Below are positions 25,825 to 33,446 of a stretch of DNA of 64,000 nucleotides, piece after piece (position 1 is the stretch's first letter; each line of letters begins with the position of its first letter). The translations under genes and the position numbers were made by a program. The notes under the pieces are model-generated. The model made no database searches. It was not told the origin of the DNA and was given only the letters and a program-made list of their open reading frames with translations. Source of the stretch: CAZAYP01 sp964489425 [NCBI: uncultured Verrucomicrobiota bacterium] (lineage in GTDB: Bacteria > Verrucomicrobiota > Kiritimatiellia > RZYC01); the NCBI GenBank assembly GCA_964489425.1, contig CAZAYP010000016.1:1-64000 (forward strand), read 5' to 3'.

Positions 25825-27327
25825 GTGATACTCGGGCAGCTTTGCATGGATGCGATGCAACTGGAAGACATAATGCGGGTGATTCAGCCGATGACCGTCC
25901 AAGGGTCGCCGGATGTGCCCATCACCGGCCTGGCCTACGACTCCCGCTTGGTCAAGCCCGGCTACCTGTTTGTCGCGCGCCGGGGCGCCCAGCAGGACGG
26001 GTCCGAGTTTGTCCGCGACGCCATCGCGCGCGGCGCCGTGGCGGTCGTGGCCGAGCAGGACCTGCCGGAGTGCGGCGGCGCGGTGACCCTGCTGCGCGTG
26101 GGCGATGCCCAGCGCGCGCTGGCGGAACTGGCCTGCGCGTTCTACGAGCAGCCCGCCCGCCGGCTGCAGGTCCTGGGGGTCACGGGCACCAACGGGAAAA
26201 CCACCGTGGCGTTCATGACGCGCGAGATCCTGCGCGCCGACGGGCGCGCGCCCGGGATGGTCGGCACCGTGCACTACGAGATCGGCGCCCGCCAGATCCC
26301 GGCCACGCGCACCACGCCGGAATCCGTGGACTTGCAGGCCATGCTCAGCCAGATGCTCAAGGCCGGGTGCCGCAGCGCGGTCATGGAGGTGTCGTCGCAC
26401 GCCCTGGCCCAGAAGCGCGTCTGGGGGCTGGATTTTGACGTCGGCATTTTCACCAACCTGACCCCGGAACACCTGGACTTCCACAAGACCATGGACCGTT
26501 ACTTTGCCGCCAAGGCCCTGCTGTTCAACCAGCTTGGCCAGATGGAGAAAAAGGCGGCCGCGGTCATCAACGTGGACGACCCGTGGGGCATGAAGCTGGC
26601 CAGCCTGGGCGCCGCGCGCGTCCAGGTGATCACCTACGGCCTGCACCCGGCCGCGAACGTGCGGGCGGAGAACGTGGAGGTGGATCTCCATGGCGCGCGC
26701 TTTGATTTGCGGACGCCCTGGGGCGATGCGCCCATGCGCCTGCAACTGCTGGGCCGGCACAACATCAGCAACGCCCTCGCCGCCTGCGGCGCCACGGGCG
26801 CGCTGGGCGTGGATCCGCGGCTCATGGCCCGCGCCCTGGACGGGCTGGCGGGGGTGCCGGGGCGGCTCGAGGCCGTGCCCAACCACCGGGGCTTGCATAT
26901 CTTTGTGGATTACGCCCACACCCCGGACGCCTTGCAGCGCGTGCTGGTGACCCTGCGTGAGTTTGCGCCCGGCCAGCTGATCGTGGTGTTTGGTTGCGGT
27001 GGCAACCGCGACACTTCCAAGCGCCCGGTCATGGGGGCGATCGCCTCGCAGTTGGCGGACTATTCGATTATTACCACCGACAACGCGCGCCGCGAAGATC
27101 CCGCGGCGATCGCGGCCCAGGTCGAGTTGGGGTTCGGCAAAGGCCGCGCGCACGCGGTGATCCTCGACCGCGAAGCGGCCATCGCCCAGGCCCTGGGCAT
27201 GGCGCGGCGCGGCGATATCGTGCTGCTGGCCGGCAAGGGCCACGAGACCGTCCAGGAAATCGGGCACGCCATCACGCCGTTCGACGACCGCGAGGTCGCC
27301 CGCCGCTGGCTGAATGTCAACCCCTGA
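25825..27327 (+). CDS. murE: MurE, UDP-MurNAc-tripeptide synthetase
   Basis: 500 residues. Motifs: VTGTNGKTTVAF (P-loop), TTPESVDLQ, MEVSSHALAQ, FTNLTPEHLDFH, VDYAHTPDAL and VVFGCGGNRDTSKRPVMG. At the amino-acid selectivity site the usual DNPR reads DNAR (about residue 418), which keeps the arginine that contacts meso-diaminopimelate, so DAP is the probable substrate. The start is a GTG at 25825, supported by an AGGAGGA Shine-Dalgarno at 25814-25820; an ATG 21 bases later is weaker. Confidence 0.95.
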   Translation: MILGQLCMDAMQLEDIMRVIQPMTVQGSPDVPITGLAYDSRLVKPGYLFVARRGAQQDGSEFVRDAIARGAVAVVAEQDLPECGGAVTLLRVGDAQRALAELACAFYEQPARRLQVLGVTGTNGKTTVAFMTREILRADGRAPGMVGTVHYEIGARQIPATRTTPESVDLQAMLSQMLKAGCRSAVMEVSSHALAQKRVWGLDFDVGIFTNLTPEHLDFHKTMDRYFAAKALLFNQLGQMEKKAAAVINVDDPWGMKLASLGAARVQVITYGLHPAANVRAENVEVDLHGARFDLRTPWGDAPMRLQLLGRHNISNALAACGATGALGVDPRLMARALDGLAGVPGRLEAVPNHRGLHIFVDYAHTPDALQRVLVTLREFAPGQLIVVFGCGGNRDTSKRPVMGAIASQLADYSIITTDNARREDPAAIAAQVELGFGKGRAHAVILDREAAIAQALGMARRGDIVLLAGKGHETVQEIGHAITPFDDREVARRWLNVNP

Positions 27328-27343
27328 AGCCAAGGATTCCCCG

Positions 27344-28744
27344 ATGCCCATTTTTTCACCCGCTGACCTCGCCGCCTGGTCTGGCGGCCGATGGCCGGGC
27401 GATCAGCCCGCGCGGGTGACTGGCGTCCAGCATGACAGCCGCCGGGTGGCCCCGAACGATCTGTTCGTGGCCTTGTCCGGCGCCAGCGTGGACGGCCACG
27501 GATTCGTGGCCGCGGCGTTTGCGCGCGGCGCGGCCGCGGCCATGGTGAGCCGGGTGCCGCCCGGCCCGCCGGCGGGGCCGCTGCTGGTGGTGCCGGACAC
27601 GCTGGGCGGGCTGCAGGCCCTGGCGCGGGGCTACCGGCACGGGCTCAAGGCGCGGCTGGTGGCGATCACCGGCAGCGTCGGCAAAACCACGGTCAAGGAA
27701 ATGATCGCCGGCATGCTGGCGCGGCTCGGGCCCACCTACCGTTCCCCCGGCAACTGGAACAGCGACATCGGCCTGCCGCTCAGCCTGCTGGCCATGGACC
27801 CGGACGACGCGTACGGGGTGCTGGAGCTGGGCATCAACCATCCCGGCGAGATGCGGCTGCTGGCCGATATCCTGCGGCCCCACTGGGGCGTGGTGACCAA
27901 TGTCGGCCCGGTACACCTTGAATTTTTCGAGTCCGTGGCGGCGATCGCGCTGGAGAAGCGCAAAGTGCTTGAGGTGCTGCCGCCGGAAGGCGCGGCGTTC
28001 CTGAGCCTCGATTCGCCGTGGTTTGACGTGCTGGCGGCCAAGTCGCTGTGCCGGGTGATCACCCTGTCCACGGAGAAGAACTCGGCCGATTACGTCGGCG
28101 CGATCCGTCAGAAAAACGGCGGCGGGCTGCTCGTCCGGGAGCGCCTGACCGGGCTGGAATACTATTATGACATGCCCCTGCCGGGCGAGCACGTCCGCCA
28201 GGACGCGCTGGCGGCCATTGCCGTGGCGCGCCAGGCCGGGCTGGCCTGCGAGGCGATTGCCGAAACCCTGCGCGCGTACCAGCCGCTGGCCATGCGCTGG
28301 AACCGGCGCGCCGTGGCCGGGGTGGATTTCATCAACGACGCGTACAACGCCAACCCGCTCAGCATGCGGGCGGCGCTGCAGACGTTTGCCCGCCTGCCGG
28401 GCGCCGGCCGAAAATGGCTGGTGCTTGGCGGGATGCGCGAGCTGGGTCCGGCCGGGCCGGCGGAGCACACGGCCATCGGCCGCGAGGTGGCCTACCACGA
28501 GTGGGCCGGCCTGGTGGTGGTGGGCGCGCAGGGGGCGCTGATCGCCGCGGGGGCCGAGTCCGAAGGCCTTTCCGCGGACCGCATTTTCCGGTGCGCCGAC
28601 AACCCGGCGGCCGTGGCAGTGCTGGCCGCGCGGCTGGGGCCGGGCGACCTGGTGCTGCTCAAAGCCTCGCGCGGCGAGCATCTCGAAGAAGTGCTGGAAG
28701 CCTATGAGCGCCAGGCGGCGGCCGGGCCGGGGATCACCACGTAA
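27344..28744 (+). CDS. murF: MurF, UDP-MurNAc-pentapeptide synthetase
   Basis: 466 residues from the ATG at 27344, which has an AAGGA Shine-Dalgarno seven bases upstream. An ATG at 27314 would add ten residues and overlap murE but lacks such a site. Motifs: AITGSVGKTTVKEM (P-loop), YRSPGNWNSDIGLPLSLL, ELGINHPGEM, NVGPVHLEFFES, NDAYNANPLSMRAAL and LVLGGMRELG. It adds D-Ala-D-Ala, made by the Ddl encoded at 13.9 kb, to the tripeptide. Confidence 0.95.
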   Translation: MPIFSPADLAAWSGGRWPGDQPARVTGVQHDSRRVAPNDLFVALSGASVDGHGFVAAAFARGAAAAMVSRVPPGPPAGPLLVVPDTLGGLQALARGYRHGLKARLVAITGSVGKTTVKEMIAGMLARLGPTYRSPGNWNSDIGLPLSLLAMDPDDAYGVLELGINHPGEMRLLADILRPHWGVVTNVGPVHLEFFESVAAIALEKRKVLEVLPPEGAAFLSLDSPWFDVLAAKSLCRVITLSTEKNSADYVGAIRQKNGGGLLVRERLTGLEYYYDMPLPGEHVRQDALAAIAVARQAGLACEAIAETLRAYQPLAMRWNRRAVAGVDFINDAYNANPLSMRAALQTFARLPGAGRKWLVLGGMRELGPAGPAEHTAIGREVAYHEWAGLVVVGAQGALIAAGAESEGLSADRIFRCADNPAAVAVLAARLGPGDLVLLKASRGEHLEEVLEAYERQAAAGPGITT

Positions 28745-28759
28745 GGTAACGGGGGCGGC

Positions 28760-29896
28760 ATGTTCTATTACTTGCACGAGCTCATGGAATTGTTCACGCC
28801 GCTGCGCGTGTTCCGTTACATTACGTTCCGCGCGTTGGCCGGCGCCGCCACGGCGTTCATCATCTGCCTGGTCCTGGGGCCGATGGTCATCCGCTTCTTG
28901 TGGCGCCTCAAGATCGGCCAGCAGGTGCGCAAGGAGGAGGCCCTGCCGCTCTACCAGTTCCATGGCAAGAAGGCCGGCACCCCCACCATGGGCGGGTTCC
29001 TGATCATCCTCGCGGTGACCCTGTCGGCGCTGCTGTGGGCGGTGCCCAATCCGTTCGTTCTGCTGACCCTGGCCACCATGATTTTCATGGGCGGCATCGG
29101 GTTCGCGGACGACTACCTCAAGGTGACCCGCAAGCAGTCCAAGGGCCTGAGCGCGCGCGCGAAGCTGGTGCTGCAGACCCTGTGGGTGGCCGTGGTGCTG
29201 GCCGTCCTGCTGGCGTGGCCCGCCATGCGCGAGCACGCGCGCCAAATCATGGTGCCGTTCCTCAAGAACCCCATTATCACGGCCATGCCGATTGCCGCCG
29301 TGTTCTGCTATCTCTGGTTCGTGATGGTGGGCTCGACCAATGCCGTCAACCTGACCGACGGGCTCGACGGCCTGGCCATCGGCACGACCAACTCGGTGGC
29401 CCTGGCTTACGTGGTCATGACCTACGTGTCCGGCCACGCCAAGTTCGCGGATTACCTGCAGGTGCCGTTCATCCCCGGCAGCGGCGAGCTGGCCGTGGTG
29501 TGCGGCTGCCTGCTGGGCGCGGGGCTGGGGTTCCTGTGGTTCAACTGCCACCCGGCGCGCGTGTTCATGGGCGACACCGGCAGCCTGGCGCTGGGCGGGA
29601 TCATCGCCATGATCGCGATCCTCATCAAGCAGGAGCTGACCCTGATCATCGTGGGCGGAGTGTTTGTCATGGAGGCGCTGAGCGTGGTGCTGCAGGTGGC
29701 GTATTTCAAGGCCACGGGCGGCCGGCGCATTTTCAAGTGCGCGCCGCTGCATCACCACTTCGAGCTGCTGGAAAAAGAACGCGCCGAGGCCGAGCACCGC
29801 GACGTGGAGGTGGTCGAGACCATGATCACTATCCGGTTCTGGATCCTGTCGATCATTTTTGCCCTGCTGGGCGTGGCCACCTTGAAGATCCGCTGA
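28760..29896 (+). CDS. mraY: MraY, phospho-MurNAc-pentapeptide translocase
   Basis: 378 residues, about ten membrane helices. Signatures: KKAGTPTMGGFLI, GFADDYLKVTRKQSKGLSAR (DDxxK catalytic motif), NAVNLTDGLDGLAIG, FMGDTGSLALGG and HHHFELLEK at a cytoplasmic loop. It moves phospho-MurNAc-pentapeptide onto undecaprenyl phosphate, giving lipid I. The stop TGA shares one base with the ATG of murD. Confidence 0.97.
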   Translation: MFYYLHELMELFTPLRVFRYITFRALAGAATAFIICLVLGPMVIRFLWRLKIGQQVRKEEALPLYQFHGKKAGTPTMGGFLIILAVTLSALLWAVPNPFVLLTLATMIFMGGIGFADDYLKVTRKQSKGLSARAKLVLQTLWVAVVLAVLLAWPAMREHARQIMVPFLKNPIITAMPIAAVFCYLWFVMVGSTNAVNLTDGLDGLAIGTTNSVALAYVVMTYVSGHAKFADYLQVPFIPGSGELAVVCGCLLGAGLGFLWFNCHPARVFMGDTGSLALGGIIAMIAILIKQELTLIIVGGVFVMEALSVVLQVAYFKATGGRRIFKCAPLHHHFELLEKERAEAEHRDVEVVETMITIRFWILSIIFALLGVATLKIR

Positions 29897-31236
29897 TGAA
29901 CACCGTGCGCCATGCGTTGGTCCTGGGCCTGGGCCGCAGCGGATGCGGCGCCGCCCGCCTGCTGCTGGCGCGCGGGTCCGCGGTCACGGCGCTCGACAGC
30001 ACCGATTCGCCCGGCTTGCGGGTCGCTGCCCGCTCGCTGGAAGCGGCCGGCGCGCGGGTCAGCCTCGGGATGAACCAGGTGCCGCCGCAGGATTTTGACC
30101 TGGCCGTGGTCAGCCCCGGGATCCCGCTGGACGCGGCCTTGCCCGCCGCCGTGACCGCGCGCGGCATCCCCCTGATTTCCGAGCTGGAACTCGGGTGGCG
30201 GGAGCTGGGCGGGCGGGTGCTGGCGGTCACGGGCTCCAACGGCAAGAGCACGGCGCTCACCTGGGCCGCGGCCGCGCTGCGCAAGGCCGGGCGGCAAGCG
30301 GTCCTCGCGGGCAACTACGGCGTGTCGTTGTGCGAGGAGGTGCTGGCCGGGCTGCGGCCGGACTGGTGGCTCCTGGAGGTCAGCTCGTTCCAGCTGGAAG
30401 CCGTGCGCGACTTCCGCCCGGACATCGGGGTGCTGCTCAACCTGCTGCCCAACCATCTTGACCGGCATGGGACCATGGACCAGTACCTGGCCTTCAAGGC
30501 CCGCTTGTTCGGGTGCCAGCGTGAAGGCGACCTGGCGGTCGCGCCCCATGCGCTGCTGCCGCGCGTCCAGGCCCTGGCCCCGGACATGGCGGGCCGCTGG
30601 TGCACGTTCGGTGACGCCGCGAGTGATTACCCGGCGGCCGGCAACGAGGTGCGTTGCCCGGGCGGCAAGTCCGCGGACCTGTCCGGCACGCCGTTCGCCA
30701 ACCCGGTGATGATGCCCACGGCGGCGGCCATGGTGGCCGCCCTGGCCGGCGCCGGGGTGCCGCCGGCGGTGGCGGCGCAGGCGGCCGGCGAGTTTACCCC
30801 GTTGCCGCATCGCCTCCAGAACGTGGGCGCGATCGGCGGGGTGGCGTTCATTAACGACTCCAAGGCCACCAACCTGGCCGCCTTGTCCGCGGCGCTGCGG
30901 ATCGTGCCGCCGCCCATCCGGCTGATTGCCGGCGGCCTGGCCAAGGAAACGGACTTCAATATTGTCAAAGATGTATTGGCAAACACCGCGCGGCAGGTAT
31001 ATCTTATGGGGAAGTGCGGAGCAGCGATGGCCGCTGCGTGGCAGGATGTTGTTCCCTGCGTGTTATGCGGTACGCTGGAGCGCGCGGTGCGGCAGGCATG
31101 GCAGGATGCGCGGCCGGGCGAAACGGTTTTGCTGGCGCCCGGCGGCGCGAGTTATGATCAGTTTGAGAATTTTGAACATCGTGGCCGAGAGTTTGCAGGC
31201 TTGGTAACCCGATTGCAACAGGAGCAGAAAAAATGA
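29896..31236 (+). CDS. murD: MurD, UDP-MurNAc-L-alanine--D-glutamate ligase
   Basis: 446 residues. It begins with a Rossmann segment ALVLGLGRSGCGAARLLL, then AVTGSNGKSTAL (P-loop), LEVSSFQLEAV, LNLLPNHLDRHGTMDQY, FINDSKATNLAAL and LLAPGGASYDQFENFEHRG at the C-terminus, all diagnostic. It adds D-Glu to UDP-MurNAc-L-Ala. The start ATG overlaps the mraY stop; the 3' end overlaps the LysM gene by 4 bases. Confidence 0.96.
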   Translation: MNTVRHALVLGLGRSGCGAARLLLARGSAVTALDSTDSPGLRVAARSLEAAGARVSLGMNQVPPQDFDLAVVSPGIPLDAALPAAVTARGIPLISELELGWRELGGRVLAVTGSNGKSTALTWAAAALRKAGRQAVLAGNYGVSLCEEVLAGLRPDWWLLEVSSFQLEAVRDFRPDIGVLLNLLPNHLDRHGTMDQYLAFKARLFGCQREGDLAVAPHALLPRVQALAPDMAGRWCTFGDAASDYPAAGNEVRCPGGKSADLSGTPFANPVMMPTAAAMVAALAGAGVPPAVAAQAAGEFTPLPHRLQNVGAIGGVAFINDSKATNLAALSAALRIVPPPIRLIAGGLAKETDFNIVKDVLANTARQVYLMGKCGAAMAAAWQDVVPCVLCGTLERAVRQAWQDARPGETVLLAPGGASYDQFENFEHRGREFAGLVTRLQQEQKK

Positions 31237-32252
31237 ACGTGAAGCTGAATGTGGCGTGGATTCGCAACCTCACCTCGCACCCGGCGGGCCGGATGGTGCG
31301 CTTGGGCGTTTGTTTTGCGCTCGTGGCCTTGATCCACGGCGTGATCATCGGCGGCTTGGCCGGCATCCAGGGCTGCCGCTCCACAACCCCGCAGCAGAAC
31401 ACCACGGTCGAGCCCCCGCCAGCGCCGGACATGCCGCCCGTTCCCGCGGCCCCGGTGGTCAAGAAGCCCACGCCGACGTTCCGTCCGCCCGTGGTCGTGG
31501 AAACGGCGCCGACCCGCAAGGAGGTCGGATCCATGGAGACCTACGTGGTGGCGAAGGGCGATTCCCTGTCCACGATCGCCAAGCGGTTTGGCGTCAGCGC
31601 CCGGGAACTGGCGGATCTCAACCAGATCAAGGATTTCAACAAGATTCGCCTTGGCCAGAAACTGATCCTGCCGGCCTATGCCCACGCGGTCAAGCCGCTG
31701 CCCGTGGCTGACCACAAGCCCCCCGCCGGGCCCAAGGCTCCCGCGGTGGCCCCATTGACCGTCGGTGCGGGCGGCGCGTACGTGGTGCAACCCGGCGACG
31801 CCCTGGAAAAAATCGCCCGCAAGCAGGGCACCACCGTCAAGGCGCTGCGCGAGGCCAACAAGCTTTCCGGCGATACGATCCGCGTCGGCCAAAAGCTGGT
31901 GATCCCGGGCGCGTCGGCCGCGGCCCCGACCATGGCGACGGCCCCGGTGACGCCCGCTGTTCCTCAAGTTCCGGCCGTGGCGCCAGTGGCGCCGCCCGTG
32001 GGCACCGTCGGCGATGTCCCCGCGCCGGTGGTCACTGCGACCGAGATTGTGGCCGTGGAAGAAGTGTCCATGGCCAAACCGCTGCCGCCGGAGAAGGCGT
32101 TCCAGTACACCGTGGCGGAAGAAGACACCCTTGGCAGCGTGGCCATGACCTTTGCGGTCCTCAAGGAGGACATCATGAAGGCCAACAACCTCACCGAAGA
32201 CGTCCCGCTCAAGCCCGGCCAGAAGCTGGTGATCCCCCTGTCCGCGCCGTAG
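31233..32252 (+). CDS. Membrane-anchored protein with three LysM domains, between murD and ftsW
   Basis: 339 residues. A cytoplasmic basic start is followed by one membrane helix (about 24-45) ending at a Cys (IQGCRS). That sequence is a poor lipobox because of the Gln, so a membrane anchor is more likely than a lipoprotein. A Pro-rich linker leads to three LysM repeats: YVVAKGDSLSTIAKRFG... (about 105-150), YVVQPGDALEKIARKQG... (about 183-228) and YTVAEEDTLGSVAMTFA... (about 290-337). Each ends GQKL(I/V)IP, and Ala/Pro-rich linkers separate them. LysM domains bind the GlcNAc chains of peptidoglycan. Its place in the division operon, overlapping murD and 6 bases before ftsW, suggests a septal wall-binding role. 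Confidence 0.85.
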   Translation: MNVKLNVAWIRNLTSHPAGRMVRLGVCFALVALIHGVIIGGLAGIQGCRSTTPQQNTTVEPPPAPDMPPVPAAPVVKKPTPTFRPPVVVETAPTRKEVGSMETYVVAKGDSLSTIAKRFGVSARELADLNQIKDFNKIRLGQKLILPAYAHAVKPLPVADHKPPAGPKAPAVAPLTVGAGGAYVVQPGDALEKIARKQGTTVKALREANKLSGDTIRVGQKLVIPGASAAAPTMATAPVTPAVPQVPAVAPVAPPVGTVGDVPAPVVTATEIVAVEEVSMAKPLPPEKAFQYTVAEEDTLGSVAMTFAVLKEDIMKANNLTEDVPLKPGQKLVIPLSAP

Positions 32253-32258
32253 TCTTCC

Positions 32259-33395
32259 ATGTGGAAGACGGCGAGCTTCCTTGTTGGCGCGGTTCTGATA
32301 CTCTTGGTGTTGGGCATCGTGATGCTGGCCAGCACCAGCGGCATCCAGGCCCAGGCCCAGCATGGCGACTACTTCTTTTATGTTAAGCGCCAGGGCCTGT
32401 GGCTGGCCTTGGGCATCGTGGCTGCGCTCGTGGCCGGCCGGATGGATTACCATCTCTGGGGGCGGCTGGCGTTGCCCCTGTACGTGCTGGCGCTGGCCAT
32501 GCTGGTGATGACCCTGATCCCCGGGGTGGGCCAGAACATCAAGGGCAGTTCGCGCTGGCTGCGATTTGGCCCGTTCAACCTGCAGCCCTCGGAGTTTGCC
32601 AAGCTGGCCACGCTCAATGTGCTCGCCTGGTGGTACGCGCGCGGCCAGCGGCACACCCGCGAGTTCCGCAAGGGCCTGGTCATCCCGCTGGGCTTGCTGG
32701 GCGTGGTGCTGATGCTGATTTTTGCCGAACCGGATTTCGGGTCCACGCTGTTGCTGGGCAGCGCCGGCCTGTGCGTCATGTTCGCGGCCGGAGTGCCTTT
32801 CGGTTACCTGTTCCTGGTGGCCCTGGTGGGGGTTCTGGGGTTCATCCTCGCGGTGCTCAAGGACCCGGTGCGCATGCGGCGGGTCACCTCGTTCTGGGAA
32901 CCGGAGAAATATGCGCAGGACGAGGGGTACCAGCTCGTGAACGCCATCTATGCGTTTGTCATGGGCGGAGCGGCCGGCGTCGGGTTTGGGCAGAGCGTCC
33001 AGAAGCAGTTCTATCTCCCTGAGGCGCACACGGACTTCATCTTTGCGATCATCGGCGAGGAACTGGGCCTGGCCGCCACCCTGCTGGTGGTGGCGTCGTT
33101 CATGGCGATCCTGGTGTGCGGCTTCCGGATCAGCTGGGCGGCCAGCGACGTGTTCGGCAAGTTGCTGAGCTTTGGCATCACCGTGCTCCTTGCGCTGCAG
33201 GGGGCGATCAATATCGGCGTGGTCACCGGGTGCCTGCCGACCAAGGGGTTGCCGCTGCCGTTTATCAGCTTCGGTGGGTCCAGCATGCTGATCAATCTGG
33301 CCATGGTGGGCATCCTGGTGAACGTGGCCCGGCGGGCCATGGATGACGAAAGCGATGCGGCCCGCCGCGATCCGGCCCACGCGCATTGGTTCTGA
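32259..33395 (+). CDS. ftsW: FtsW, septal peptidoglycan polymerase (SEDS family)
   Basis: 378 residues and about ten membrane helices. Signatures include KGSSRWLRFGPFNLQPSEFAKLA, FAEPDFGSTLLL (the conserved Asp of SEDS polymerases), GYQLVNAIYAFVMGG, EAHTDFIFAIIGEELG and LPFISFGGSSML. It polymerises lipid II together with FtsI. It is the last gene of the cluster; murG, murC and ddl, which usually follow, lie upstream at 11-15 kb. ftsQ, ftsA and ftsZ are not in the window. Confidence 0.95.
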   Translation: MWKTASFLVGAVLILLVLGIVMLASTSGIQAQAQHGDYFFYVKRQGLWLALGIVAALVAGRMDYHLWGRLALPLYVLALAMLVMTLIPGVGQNIKGSSRWLRFGPFNLQPSEFAKLATLNVLAWWYARGQRHTREFRKGLVIPLGLLGVVLMLIFAEPDFGSTLLLGSAGLCVMFAAGVPFGYLFLVALVGVLGFILAVLKDPVRMRRVTSFWEPEKYAQDEGYQLVNAIYAFVMGGAAGVGFGQSVQKQFYLPEAHTDFIFAIIGEELGLAATLLVVASFMAILVCGFRISWAASDVFGKLLSFGITVLLALQGAINIGVVTGCLPTKGLPLPFISFGGSSMLINLAMVGILVNVARRAMDDESDAARRDPAHAHWF

Positions 33396-33402
33396 TCCGG
33401 AA

Positions 33403-33423
33403 CCGGCTTTTGGCGTTAGCCGG
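33403..33423. terminator. Possible weak terminator hairpin after ftsW
   Basis: CCGGCT (33403-33408) and AGCCGG (33418-33423) can pair around a nine-base loop just after the ftsW stop, followed by ATATTT. The stem is only six pairs and the T run is short. It would serve the end of the wall cluster and perhaps the convergent nuclease gene. Low confidence. Confidence 0.3.
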
Positions 33424-33446
33424 ATATTTGTCCAAGCAGGATGGTC

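Noticed and set aside
27356-29797. 813-residue antisense frame over murF-mraY
   Set aside because: Low-complexity His/Gln/Arg composition and complete overlap with two certain genes.
31233-32252. Lipoprotein signal on the LysM protein
   Set aside because: The Cys is preceded by Ile-Gln-Gly; Gln at -2 and the long preceding helix do not fit a normal lipobox.
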